64,000 bases of DNA from CALKAL01 sp051846895 (lineage in GTDB: Bacteria; Bacillota; Bacilli; Bacillales; Alkalibacillaceae), in contig JBPYCQ010000009.1 of the NCBI GenBank assembly GCA_051846895.1, forward strand, positions 62,001 through 126,000, written 5' to 3'. A program made the translations under genes and the position numbers. Below the pieces are notes generated by a model. It was not told the origin of the DNA, ran no database searches, and was given only the letters and a program-made list of their open reading frames with translations. Of this stretch, positions 52,301 to 61,737 are shown piece by piece; the first letter of the stretch is position 1, and the number at the start of each line of letters is the position of its first letter.

Positions 52301-53584
52301 ATGACAGCAACAGTTGTAGTTGGAACTCAATGGGGCGATGAAGGAAAAGGTAAAATTACCGACTTCTTGGCAGAGCATGCACAAGTCGTTGCGAGATATC
52401 AAGGTGGAGACAATGCAGGTCACACTATTCAATTTCATGGTAAAACATATAAACTACATTTAATTCCTTCTGGGATTTTTAATAAAGATAAATGGTGCAT
52501 ACTTGGTAATGGTATGGTCATTAATCCTGAAAAGTTATTAAGCGAAATGAATTATGTTAAAGAAAACGGTGCATCTTTAGAGCATTTGCGTATTAGCAAC
52601 CGTGCACACATCATTATGCCATACCATATAGAATTCGACCGATTACAGGAAGAGTTTAGATTAGAGAAAAAAATAGGCACAACAAAAAAAGGTATTGGTC
52701 CAGCTTATGCGGATAAAATTAATCGTATCGGCATACGTACGGCTGATTTATTAGACGAGGAAATTTTAACTGAAAAAATTAAAGACCAAGTGTTGGAAAA
52801 AAATTATTTATTAGAAAACGTCTATAAGGTTGAGCCAATCAATGTTGAAGAAATTGTAAATAAATATGTTCAATACGGAAAACAGCTTGAACCTTATATT
52901 ACTGATACCGCGGTATTATTAGAAAAAGCAATCAAAAATGGAGAAAACGTCTTATTTGAAGGTGCTCAGGGCGTCATGCTTGATATTGATCACGGTACTT
53001 ATCCATATGTCACATCTTCAAGTACATCAGCTGCAGGAGTAGCTGTTGGAAGTGGTATCGGCCCGAACTTAGTTGAACGTGTTATTGGTGTCTCTAAAGC
53101 TTATACAACACGTGTTGGTGACGGACCATTCCCAACTGAACTTATTGACCCAATTGGTGATCAAATAAGAGAAGTTGGTCGAGAGTATGGGACAACGACC
53201 GGCAGACCACGAAGAGTTGGTTGGTTTGATGCTGTTGTAGTTAATCATGCTAGAAGAACAAACGGTATGACAGATATATCGCTTAACTGCTTAGACGTCC
53301 TATCTGGCATTGAAACGTTAAAAATATGTACAGGCTATGAATATAACGGTGAAGTCATTGAGTATTATCCAGCAAACCTAAAAATGTTAGAAGCGTGTCA
53401 GCCTATCTATGAAGAATTAGAAGGATGGGATGAAGACATTACAGGTGTTGAAAGCTTTGAACAACTCCCTAAAAACGCTCAACGTTATCTTGAAAAAATA
53501 GAAGAACTAACGGGTGTTGATATCGCAATTTTTTCAGTAGGTCCAGATCGTAAACAGACGATTGTAAGAAAAAAGTTATATTAA
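52301..53584 (+). CDS. purA: Adenylosuccinate synthase
   Basis: A 427-residue enzyme joining IMP and aspartate with GTP, the first committed AMP step. Motifs include GTQWGDEGKGKITD, GGDNAGHT, GTTKKGIGPAYADK and RTNGMTDISLNCLDVL. RBS AGGAGGA before ATG 52301. It is monocistronic with its own terminator, downstream of the accessory patch after dnaB, as in B. subtilis order. Confidence 0.98.
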   Translation: MTATVVVGTQWGDEGKGKITDFLAEHAQVVARYQGGDNAGHTIQFHGKTYKLHLIPSGIFNKDKWCILGNGMVINPEKLLSEMNYVKENGASLEHLRISNRAHIIMPYHIEFDRLQEEFRLEKKIGTTKKGIGPAYADKINRIGIRTADLLDEEILTEKIKDQVLEKNYLLENVYKVEPINVEEIVNKYVQYGKQLEPYITDTAVLLEKAIKNGENVLFEGAQGVMLDIDHGTYPYVTSSSTSAAGVAVGSGIGPNLVERVIGVSKAYTTRVGDGPFPTELIDPIGDQIREVGREYGTTTGRPRRVGWFDAVVVNHARRTNGMTDISLNCLDVLSGIETLKICTGYEYNGEVIEYYPANLKMLEACQPIYEELEGWDEDITGVESFEQLPKNAQRYLEKIEELTGVDIAIFSVGPDRKQTIVRKKLY

Positions 53585-53591
53585 AAAATTA

Positions 53592-53628
53592 CAGGAAGAT
53601 CATATTTAAATGACCTTCCTGATTTTTT
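53592..53628 (+). terminator. Terminator after purA
   Basis: Stem caggaagatcat / atgaccttcctg with one mismatch and a T7 tail. Confidence 0.88.
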
Positions 53629-53713
53629 TCTCATAAAAGAAGTAGATTTTCATTAAAAACTATTGATTCTAGTTGCTATGTTATGATAATATAAACGCTG
53701 TCCGATAAATTTT

Positions 53714-53790
53714 GGTCCGGTAGTTCAGTTGGTTAGAATGCCTGCCTGTCACGCAGGAGGTCGCGGGTTCGAGTCCCGTCCGGACCGCCA
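53714..53790 (+). tRNA. tRNA-Asp (GUC)
   Basis: A 77-base tRNA with acceptor GGTCCGG / CCGGACC, discriminator G and encoded CCA, the T loop GTTCGAGT and anticodon loop CTGTCAC, giving anticodon GUC for aspartate codons. Confidence 0.97.
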
Positions 53791-53996
53791 TTAGTTTTTG
53801 TATACATATTGATCACTTGGATAAAATAAAAACAGGTATGCATAATGGAATTCTTAGTGTCATCATCAGTGTAGGCTTTGCGAGGAGCGCGTGCATCACC
53901 GAACTAACATGCAACGCAACGAGCACATTACATCCACGAAATACTACGACACGCTGCGAAGAAAGACGCAGTTATAATAATTTAAAACAATAATAC
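53791..53996. other. GC-richer spacer between tRNA-Asp and tRNA-Phe
   Basis: About 200 bp with no open frame of note. The stretch 53870-53972 is clearly GC-richer than flanking DNA and contains tgcgaggagcgcgtgcatc and cgacacgctgcgaag. I do not recognise it; it could be a degraded repeat. Confidence 0.4.
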
Positions 53997-54072
53997 GGCT
54001 TGGTAGCTCAGTCGGTAGAGCAAAGGACTGAAAATCCTTGTGTCGGCGGTTCGATTCCGTCCCAAGCCACCA
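53997..54072 (+). tRNA. tRNA-Phe (GAA)
   Basis: A 76-base tRNA with acceptor GGCTTGG / CCAAGCC, CCA encoded, and anticodon loop CTGAAAA giving anticodon GAA. The sequence is a near-standard Bacillus tRNA-Phe. Confidence 0.97.
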
Positions 54073-54092
54073 TTTGAAAATTCATAACATAG

Positions 54093-54120
54093 CACAGGAT
54101 TTTAAGTTCTGTGTTTTTTT
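54093..54120 (+). terminator. Terminator after tRNA-Phe
   Basis: Stem cacag / ctgtg with an 11-base loop and a T7 tail. Confidence 0.68.
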
Positions 54121-54214
54121 ATTTTATAGTACATTTTAAGGCTTTTGTATTAATAAACAAGTGGCCGTGACACTATTATGTCATTTTATGTAATTTGAAT
54201 GGTGCAATCGCATT

Positions 54215-54345
54215 ATTACAATAGTTTTACAATTGTATATAAAATTCTGATAAATTATTTTTGAAAGGTGTAAAATGTAACTAAAATTATCTAAACATAC
54301 ACTCTTTTTTCTATAATTTTCTAGTTATTATACAAGTTCTTTACA
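54215..54345 (-). promoter_or_regulatory. Two candidate WalR boxes upstream of the LysM-G5-M23 gene
   Basis: On the minus strand, TGTAAA-ACTAT-TGTAAT (54231-54215) is an exact match to TGTWAH-N5-TGTWAH. TGTAAA-GAACT-TGTATA (54345-54329) has one mismatch. Both point away from the downstream gene, so orientation is unusual. The downstream product is a wall hydrolase and walR is the next gene. Confidence 0.5.
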
Positions 54346-54469
54346 AACGGACAAGAAAGGTTTATTTTCTTTAATAAACTATGGTAGATTATCATTATGT
54401 GATAGAAAAATAGACAAAATTGATAGCTTCTAATTTATAGAGATAGAAGAAAAGATGGAGGAAGAAACC

Positions 54470-55996
54470 TTGAAAACATTGTTGGGATCACTTAGAGAAG
54501 GTTTTACCAAATTCAAAGCTAAATTAAATCGACCCTTTAAAATAGCAATCACTACGACAATTGGTGCTAGTATTGCAGTAGGTTCAGTATATGCAGACTC
54601 ATCAGAAAATAATAGTTTAGAAGAAATATTTCACGTTTATGTTGATGGAGCCTATTTAGGAGTTGTAGATAACAAAGAAAACGTGGAACAGTTCATAAAA
54701 GGAAAAGAAACAGAGCTTGAAAAACAGTATAACGGAGTAAATCTAGTACCTGGTCAAGATATTCAGTTTTTAAGAGAATATGTTTTTTATCCAAAAGATG
54801 ACACAGAAGCAATTATTGCACAACTAGACCAAGACATTACGTTCTACGCTGCGGCAGTCAAACTTCAATTAGAAGATAAATTAATTGGATATGTAAAAGA
54901 TTTAGATGATGCAAACAAAGCATTAAATCTTGTAGTAAAGAAATACTTACCTAAAGGTCTTGACGAAAATCTAGAATTTCTGAAAAAAGAAGATAACGAA
55001 ATTAGAAAAACTGCTTTATTAGATATGCTACCAAATGAAGTCAATTTAGAAACAGATAAAGAAGAAAAAGAAATTGAATTATCAGATGGAACTGTCGTAT
55101 TAGATGTAGGATTAACTGAAAACATTGATTTTACAGAAGAAAAAGTAGATCCGAATCAAATATTATCCGTCGAACAACTACAAAAACTATTAGAACGTGG
55201 AACAAGAGGTAAAAAAGTACATACAATCAGTGAAAATGAAGTACTTGGTCAAGTGGCACAAAAATATGATTTATCTTTACAGAAGTTATTTGATTTAAAT
55301 CCTGGTTTAAATGAAAATTCAATCATTCAAGTAGGACAAGAAGTTTATGTTGAAGATGAAAAACCATATGTAGATGTCACATATACAGTTGAAAAAACTG
55401 AAGATGAGTCAATCGATTATGAAATTGTATATAAAAATAGTGATTCGTTATATAAAGGCGAATCAAGAGTAGAACAACAAGGTGTAGAAGGTAAAAAACG
55501 TGTAACATACCATGTAACTACGAAAAACAATGAAGTTATATCTAAAGAGAAAATTGATGAAGAAGTTATAAAAGAGCCAACAGAAAAAATAGTGTTACAA
55601 GGAACTAAAGTGATTTCATCAAGAGGAACAGGCAATTTTGCTTGGCCAACTTACGGTGGAAGCATTACGAGCTATGTCGGCTACCGCTGGGGAGCATATC
55701 ATAAAGGAATTGATATTGCAGGAGTAAGTAATCGCACAATCATGGCTGCAGATAACGGTGTTGTAACTTTTGCAGGCTGGGATGGTGGCTACGGAAATAA
55801 AGTCGTTATTAACCATAATAACGGATATAGAACGGTTTATGCTCATATGTCATCAATCAAGGTAAGAGCAGGCCAAACCGTAAGAAAAGGACAAGCTCTA
55901 GGAATCATGGGAACAACAGGGAATTCAACCGGCGTTCACTTACATTTCGAAATGTATAAAAACGGTGCGCTAGTCAATCCATTAAATTACTATTAA
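54470..55996 (+). CDS. Secreted cell-wall hydrolase: LysM, G5 and M23 peptidase
   Basis: A 508-residue secreted or anchored protein. An N-terminal hydrophobic segment (about 20-45, IAITTTIGASIAVGSVYA) is followed by an N-terminal region, LysM (about 250-295, HTISENEVLGQVAQKYDLSL), G5 (about 300-385) and a C-terminal M23 domain with YHKGIDIAG, VYAHMSSI and GVHLHFEM. It should bind and cut peptidoglycan. TTG 54470 is seven bases after GGAGGA and is preferred over ATG 54455, which lacks an RBS. Proximity to walRK and WalR-like boxes suggests WalR control. Confidence 0.9.
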   Translation: MKTLLGSLREGFTKFKAKLNRPFKIAITTTIGASIAVGSVYADSSENNSLEEIFHVYVDGAYLGVVDNKENVEQFIKGKETELEKQYNGVNLVPGQDIQFLREYVFYPKDDTEAIIAQLDQDITFYAAAVKLQLEDKLIGYVKDLDDANKALNLVVKKYLPKGLDENLEFLKKEDNEIRKTALLDMLPNEVNLETDKEEKEIELSDGTVVLDVGLTENIDFTEEKVDPNQILSVEQLQKLLERGTRGKKVHTISENEVLGQVAQKYDLSLQKLFDLNPGLNENSIIQVGQEVYVEDEKPYVDVTYTVEKTEDESIDYEIVYKNSDSLYKGESRVEQQGVEGKKRVTYHVTTKNNEVISKEKIDEEVIKEPTEKIVLQGTKVISSRGTGNFAWPTYGGSITSYVGYRWGAYHKGIDIAGVSNRTIMAADNGVVTFAGWDGGYGNKVVINHNNGYRTVYAHMSSIKVRAGQTVRKGQALGIMGTTGNSTGVHLHFEMYKNGALVNPLNYY

Positions 55997-56011
55997 AAAA
56001 GTATATTTAAA

Positions 56012-56050
56012 TTAACCTCTACTTATAAAAAGTAAGAGGTTAATTTTTTA
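56012..56050 (+). terminator. Terminator before walR
   Basis: Near-perfect stem ttaacctctact / agtaagaggttaa with a 7-base loop and T6 tail. Confidence 0.85.
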
Positions 56051-56169
56051 TATTAATATGAACAATGTTATGTTTATGTTACAAGCTGTTATCAATATGT
56101 AAACAGACATTTCAATTAGAATGTTGTAAAATAAAGGGAGACTTAAATCCATTGAGGTAGGTGTCTATA

Positions 56170-56877
56170 ATGAAATATAAAGTATTAGTTGTAGATGATG
56201 AAAAACCGATTGCAGATATATTACAATTCAACTTAGAAAAAGAAGGCTATGAGGTCGTTTGTGCATACGACGGAAGTGAAGCGATTCGTCTTGCAAAACA
56301 AGAAGAACCAGATCTCATTCTATTAGATATTATGTTACCTGAAAAAGACGGCATGGAAGTTTGTCGGGAGATTCGTAAAGAATATCACATGCCTATTATT
56401 ATGTTAACAGCTAAAGATTCAGAAATTGATAAAGTACTAGGCCTAGAGCTAGGGGCAGACGATTATGTTACTAAACCATTTAGTAACAGGGAGTTAATCG
56501 CACGCGTCAAAGCAAATTTAAGGCGAACACAGACAGAAGAAGCAAACAACCAAACACAATCTACACCGAACTTAAAAATTGGCTCACTTGAAATTAACCG
56601 TGAAAATTATTCAGTTACACGTAACGGTGAACCAGTTGATTTAACACATCGGGAATTTGAACTTTTATTATATTTAGCAAGACATATTGAACAAGTGATG
56701 ACACGTGAACATTTACTTGAAACCGTATGGGGATATGACTACTACGGAGATGTGAGGACGGTTGACGTTACGATTAGAAGACTCCGTGAAAAAATAGAAG
56801 AAAACCCTAGCAATCCGAACTGGATCGTCACACGGAGAGGAGTCGGCTATTACCTTCGCAACCCTGAGCAGGAGTAG
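56170..56877 (+). CDS. walR: Two-component response regulator WalR (YycF)
   Basis: A 235-residue OmpR-type regulator with receiver acidic pair DDE, phospho-acceptor Asp in LILLDIMLPEKDG, Lys in YVTKPFS, and a winged-helix domain ending RRGVGYYLRNPEQE, nearly identical to B. subtilis WalR. It controls essential cell-wall hydrolases. ATG 56170 gives the usual start; GTG 56161 is less likely. It heads the walRKHIJ operon. Confidence 0.97.
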   Translation: MKYKVLVVDDEKPIADILQFNLEKEGYEVVCAYDGSEAIRLAKQEEPDLILLDIMLPEKDGMEVCREIRKEYHMPIIMLTAKDSEIDKVLGLELGADDYVTKPFSNRELIARVKANLRRTQTEEANNQTQSTPNLKIGSLEINRENYSVTRNGEPVDLTHREFELLLYLARHIEQVMTREHLLETVWGYDYYGDVRTVDVTIRRLREKIEENPSNPNWIVTRRGVGYYLRNPEQE

Positions 56878-56882
56878 ATTGG

Positions 56883-58712
56883 ATGAAAAAGTTTTGGGGA
56901 TTTTTTAAATCAATACAAATCAAAATAATCATCATATATATATTGTTGCTTTTAATCGCCATTCAGGTCATTGGTGCTTATTTTGCGCAACAATTAGAAA
57001 CAAGACTATTAGAGAACTATACAGAGTCGATAAACGACCGTGTACAGCTTCTAAATTATAATTTAGAGCAAGCTTTTGCTATAGAGCGGAACGAAGAATC
57101 AACACCGTTAGATAGTGATATTCGCTCAATTATTATTGATTTTGATTCAGAAGACTTTAATGAGATCCAAGTCATTGATACAAACAGTAGGGTACGTGGG
57201 ACTAATAATCGTTTTAATCAAAGTATTGTTGGAAAAAGAACAACAGACCTTAGAATACAGCGTGCTCTTTCTGGTAATCGAGAAGAGAATGTTTTTTATA
57301 ACCAAGAAAACGGACATCGAACATTAGTTATTTCAACTCCTATATATAAACATGATGATAAATCAGAGATTGTTGGTTCACTTTATATTGAATCATCATT
57401 GGAAGGTGTTTATGACCAATTAAACGACATTAACCGAATATTTGCGAACGGGACTATACTTGCGATTACTGTATCAGCTCTATTAGGTATATTAGTCGCT
57501 CGTACAATTACGAGACCAATTGCCGAAATGCGTAGACAAGCTATGGTTATGGCAACAGGAGATTTCTCGAAAAAAGTAAACGTCTACGGCAAAGATGAAA
57601 TCGGTCAACTAGCAACAACGTTTAATGACTTGAACGATCAGCTACAATTGGCCCAAGCGACAACTGAAGGAGAACGAAGAAAACTAAGCTCCGTATTGGC
57701 AAATATGACAGATGGAGTCATTGCGACTGATGAAAATGGCAATATCATTTTAATGAACGGTCCTGCAGCCGAATTAATAAAAAGAGACTTTGATGAAGTA
57801 AATGGCGAACCGTTACTAGACGTTCTCGGGTTAAATGATCATATTACTGATCTTCTAGAAGTCAAAGATGTTAACAGTATTATTATTGATTTTTCAGAGG
57901 ACGATCATCAGCTACTTCTGAAAGCTAATTTCTCTGTTATTCAAGACGAAACAGGAGAAATGTCCGGATTTTTAACAGTAATAAGTGACGTTACGGAACA
58001 AGAAAAAATAGAACGTGAACGAAGAGAATTCGTTGCCAATGTATCACATGAGCTTAGAACACCTTTAACAACGATGCGAAGTTATTTAGAAGCACTAACA
58101 GATGGGTCATGGAAAGACGAGGAGATAGCACCGAAATTTTTAAGTGTCACTCAAAATGAAACAGAAAGAATGATCCGACTCGTCAACGATTTATTACAGC
58201 TTTCAAAAATGGATAATAAAGATTTCGGAATAGCTAAAGCAAGAGTGAACTATGTTGACTTCGTTCATCATATTGTTGATCGTTTTGAAATGAATTTAAA
58301 TGAAAGTCTTTCAATAAAAAGAGAACTACCAAAAGAGCCATATGATGTTTGGATTGATAAAGATAAACTAACGCAAATATTAGATAACATCATTTCAAAT
58401 GCGATTAAATATTCGCCAGAAGGTGGCACCATTACAGTAGAAGTGATTAAAGAAAAACATAAAGTTTTAACAAGAATTACAGACCAAGGTGTTGGCATAC
58501 CTGAAGACAACTTAGATAAAATTTTTGAGCGTTTCTATCGTGTTGACAGGGCTCGCTCACGTCAACTCGGCGGGACGGGACTTGGCTTAGCGATTGCTAA
58601 AGAATTAATAGAAATCCATGACGGTGATATTTGGGCTACGAGTAAAGAAGGCCAAGGAACAACGATTACCTTTAGTTTACCTTTAATGCGTAAAAAAAGG
58701 GGGCTTAAGTGA
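56883..58712 (+). CDS. walK: Sensor histidine kinase WalK (YycG)
   Basis: A 609-residue kinase: two transmembrane helices around an extracellular Cache-like domain, HAMP (about 205-255), PAS (about 265-370), the H-box VANVSHELRTPLTTM and the ATPase motifs DNIISNAIKYSP and GGTGLGLAIAKEL. It phosphorylates WalR in response to wall status. It overlaps walH by one base. Confidence 0.97.
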   Translation: MKKFWGFFKSIQIKIIIIYILLLLIAIQVIGAYFAQQLETRLLENYTESINDRVQLLNYNLEQAFAIERNEESTPLDSDIRSIIIDFDSEDFNEIQVIDTNSRVRGTNNRFNQSIVGKRTTDLRIQRALSGNREENVFYNQENGHRTLVISTPIYKHDDKSEIVGSLYIESSLEGVYDQLNDINRIFANGTILAITVSALLGILVARTITRPIAEMRRQAMVMATGDFSKKVNVYGKDEIGQLATTFNDLNDQLQLAQATTEGERRKLSSVLANMTDGVIATDENGNIILMNGPAAELIKRDFDEVNGEPLLDVLGLNDHITDLLEVKDVNSIIIDFSEDDHQLLLKANFSVIQDETGEMSGFLTVISDVTEQEKIERERREFVANVSHELRTPLTTMRSYLEALTDGSWKDEEIAPKFLSVTQNETERMIRLVNDLLQLSKMDNKDFGIAKARVNYVDFVHHIVDRFEMNLNESLSIKRELPKEPYDVWIDKDKLTQILDNIISNAIKYSPEGGTITVEVIKEKHKVLTRITDQGVGIPEDNLDKIFERFYRVDRARSRQLGGTGLGLAIAKELIEIHDGDIWATSKEGQGTTITFSLPLMRKKRGLK

Positions 58713-60034
58713 TGATTGAACATATAAAAACAATTGTCCTCTTTTTATTAATCGCAACGAGCTTGCTTTTAACGGTTGCCATATGGAATTATCAGCCACA
58801 GTATGAACCACTTGGACAAATGGATTATTTAGAAGAAACACAGTTAGATGGTGAACAAAAGTCAATTCGTACCTTAATCAAGCCGAAGCAGATTATCTTT
58901 CACAACTATTTGGATAAAAGGCAAATTGCTACGACAGCTGAGGTTAACTCATTATACGAGGAAATCTTAAATTGGGACTTTGCGAGTGTTGATCCATATA
59001 TGAGTACGAAGCGGAGTATGTGGCAACAAACGATGGAGGTTATTTTTCCAACAGATATCCCTGTTGATTTGATCAGTCGTATATTTTTAATAGATAAATT
59101 AGATTATGAATATGGTGAAACTTTTGACCGTATGTATTTTCAACTATCACAAACAACTCAAGATATTCGGGTGACCTTTTTATCAAGTAAGCATGATCAA
59201 GTGCTTAATGGAGTCATTCAATCATCAAGAGCATATCAAATAATTAAAGAAAAAATGGGTAGTGCTCACACTGTACCAGTGAGACAATTCGTTATTAACA
59301 ATAAACTATCTATATATTTACCTACAGAAGAAGTAGAAGTTGATAGTCATGCATTATTAACGGATAATGTCGATTTGTTACCTCTTAGAAATGTCTTGTT
59401 CAAAAACCCGTCTTTAGTTAGGGCGATGACGACAACGGGCTATAATGATCAAGAATATTATACAGACGGTACACGAGCACTAACGACGAAACGAGTCTTT
59501 AGAAACGACCGGATTATGGAATACGTCAATCCGCTTTCATCAGATTCAGAGTCAATGTCAACCATAGACGTCATAAGGAAAAGTGTTAACTTCACAAATG
59601 ACCATTATGGTTGGACAGACGATTATTTACTTGATGAAGTCGATACTTATTCAAATACAGTTAAATACCGGATGTACTATGAAGGCTTACCAATCTTCGA
59701 GAATTACGAGATTACAGATATTATTCAAACATGGAGAAACAACGAACTCTATGAGATGAAACGACCACTTTTCCAAACAAGTACACAGTTCCATAACGAG
59801 CAACAATTAGAAAGTCTACAGTCTGGAGAATGGGTCATTCAATTTTTAACAAATCACCGCGATCAAATATCGTTCAGTATGATTGAAGACATTAGAATTG
59901 GTTACAAATTAGAAACAAGAAGCGAGATTTCAAATGTTCTTATTTTAAAACCAGAATGGCATATTAAATATCGTGGTGAATGGCGTCCGATTAGTTATTT
60001 CACCTCCATGTTAATTAACAGGGGGGATGAGTAA
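58712..60034 (+). CDS. walH: WalRK regulatory protein WalH (YycH)
   Basis: A 440-residue protein with one N-terminal transmembrane helix (TIVLFLLIATSLLLTVAIW) and an extracellular YycH domain. With WalI it contacts WalK at the membrane and modulates signalling. ATG 58712 shares its first base with the walK stop (TGATG). Its 3' end overlaps the upstream leader of walI. Confidence 0.93.
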   Translation: MIEHIKTIVLFLLIATSLLLTVAIWNYQPQYEPLGQMDYLEETQLDGEQKSIRTLIKPKQIIFHNYLDKRQIATTAEVNSLYEEILNWDFASVDPYMSTKRSMWQQTMEVIFPTDIPVDLISRIFLIDKLDYEYGETFDRMYFQLSQTTQDIRVTFLSSKHDQVLNGVIQSSRAYQIIKEKMGSAHTVPVRQFVINNKLSIYLPTEEVEVDSHALLTDNVDLLPLRNVLFKNPSLVRAMTTTGYNDQEYYTDGTRALTTKRVFRNDRIMEYVNPLSSDSESMSTIDVIRKSVNFTNDHYGWTDDYLLDEVDTYSNTVKYRMYYEGLPIFENYEITDIIQTWRNNELYEMKRPLFQTSTQFHNEQQLESLQSGEWVIQFLTNHRDQISFSMIEDIRIGYKLETRSEISNVLILKPEWHIKYRGEWRPISYFTSMLINRGDE

Positions 60035-60035
60035 A

Positions 60036-60905
60036 ATGCAGTGGGGACAAATTAAATCTATTTTCATCCTTAGTTTTCTAATATTAAATATTTTTCTTCT
60101 GCAACAATTTTTAGATAAAATAAATCGTGCAAACTATGAAACATTAGCTCAACAAGCATCATTTGAAGAACGACTCGCGACGGAAGAAATAACCTATGGA
60201 GAGCTACCCGAAAGAGGGCAGAAGGAGACTTATGTATCAGCGAAACGTTACCAGTTTTCAATAGAAGATATAGAAGGATTAAATGAAAAGCTAGAAAACC
60301 AACAAATTGTGTTTACGAACAATAGTGAAACCCTTTTAGGTCGTTTTATTAAACCGATAAAAATAGACTTGGATAATAATATTGAATCAGCAATAGCGAC
60401 CATTAGATCTCAAGTATTATTCGGCGATCAATATAAATTCTGGTCTTATTATCCGAATGAAAATTTGTTATTATTTCTTCAGGAGCAAAATGGGCATACC
60501 GTCTACTTTAATGAATCAGGCTTGTTAGCAGTCATTCTTAACGAAAAAGGCGAAATAACCAAATACAGTCAAAGCCTACTAACTGAAGTTGTTTCACAAA
60601 GTGAGGAACAAACGGTCATAGACCCAATCAGTGCCATCGAAGTATTATTTAATAACAGTCAAACATTAGTACAGAAAGACCGCATTACGAGTATGCGCTT
60701 AGGCTATCATACACTCGTTCCTTTAGAAGGTGGATTACAAGTATTCGCTCCTACATGGGAAATTCGTGTGAACGACGAGCGAACCTATTTCGTCAATGCG
60801 ATGGAAGCACAAATGATTCCACATAATGAAAAAGAATTTATTATAAGAGTTAAAGATTTTATCGAAAGAGAAATAGACCTACTAATTGGAAGTGAAGATG
60901 AATGA
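60036..60905 (+). CDS. walI: WalRK regulatory protein WalI (YycI)
   Basis: A 289-residue protein with an N-terminal membrane helix (IKSIFILSFLILNIFLLQQFL) and a YycI domain outside. ATG 60036 is nine bases after a G6 run and fits the family start; ATG 60027 abuts that run. It partners WalH in controlling WalK. It overlaps walJ by 4 bp. Confidence 0.92.
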   Translation: MQWGQIKSIFILSFLILNIFLLQQFLDKINRANYETLAQQASFEERLATEEITYGELPERGQKETYVSAKRYQFSIEDIEGLNEKLENQQIVFTNNSETLLGRFIKPIKIDLDNNIESAIATIRSQVLFGDQYKFWSYYPNENLLLFLQEQNGHTVYFNESGLLAVILNEKGEITKYSQSLLTEVVSQSEEQTVIDPISAIEVLFNNSQTLVQKDRITSMRLGYHTLVPLEGGLQVFAPTWEIRVNDERTYFVNAMEAQMIPHNEKEFIIRVKDFIEREIDLLIGSEDE

Positions 60906-61723
60906 CATTACATTTTAGTGTTTTAGCATCAGGGAGTTCGGGGAATGCATTCTACGTTGGGACAGACCAAGTCAAATTACTAGTCGATGTCGGTTTAAGC
61001 GGGAAAAGAATAGAAACCCTACTCGAGGAAATTGGTCAAAACGCCAATGAATTAGACGGAATCTTAGTGACACATGAGCATAGTGACCATATTAAAGGGC
61101 TCGGTGTCTTAGCCAGGCGCTACAATCTGCCCATTTATGCTAATGAAAAAACGTGGCAAGCTATGGATGGAACAATTGGTAAAATACCCTTAGACCAAAA
61201 GTTTGATTTTGAAATGGAATCGGTAAAGACATTTGCTAATCTAGATGTAGAAAGCTTTGCCGTTTCACACGATGCAGCTGACCCAATGTTTTACGTATTT
61301 CATTATGAAAATAAAAAGATAGCTCTACTTACAGATACAGGATATGTTTCAGAACGAATGAAGAAAACGATTGAACACGCAGATGCCGTTTTATTTGAAA
61401 CAAATCATGATGTTGGTATGCTTCAAATGGGAAGATATCCGTGGAATGTGAAGCGGCGAATCTTAAGTGATAAAGGACATGTTTCGAATGAAGATGCTGG
61501 GATCGCTCTACTTGATGTAATCGGAAATCAAACTAAGAGGATTTATTTAGGGCATTTAAGTCAAGATAATAATATGATTGATTTGGCCAAGATGAGTGTT
61601 GAACAAATTTTGACTAAACATGGGATACGAGTAGGGGAAGACTTAACACTTGAAGAAACAAGTCCGACTAAACCAACCCCAATATGTTATGTTGGAGATT
61701 TTGAAAAAATTAACACAATATAA
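60902..61723 (+). CDS. walJ: MBL-fold hydrolase WalJ (YycJ)
   Basis: A 273-residue metallo-beta-lactamase-fold protein with THEHSDHIKG metal ligands, TDTGYVS and the ETNHD motif, a DNA/RNA-nuclease-like member. It has been linked to 5'-3' exonuclease activity and wall control in related bacteria. It is the fifth gene of the wal operon and starts with an ATGA overlap. Confidence 0.94.
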   Translation: MTLHFSVLASGSSGNAFYVGTDQVKLLVDVGLSGKRIETLLEEIGQNANELDGILVTHEHSDHIKGLGVLARRYNLPIYANEKTWQAMDGTIGKIPLDQKFDFEMESVKTFANLDVESFAVSHDAADPMFYVFHYENKKIALLTDTGYVSERMKKTIEHADAVLFETNHDVGMLQMGRYPWNVKRRILSDKGHVSNEDAGIALLDVIGNQTKRIYLGHLSQDNNMIDLAKMSVEQILTKHGIRVGEDLTLEETSPTKPTPICYVGDFEKINTI

Positions 61724-61737
61724 GAGAGGTGTCAGTC

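Noticed and set aside
54269..54281. Forward TGTAAA ... TGTAAC pair as a WalR box
   Set aside because: The half-sites are only seven bases apart start to start; the consensus needs eleven.
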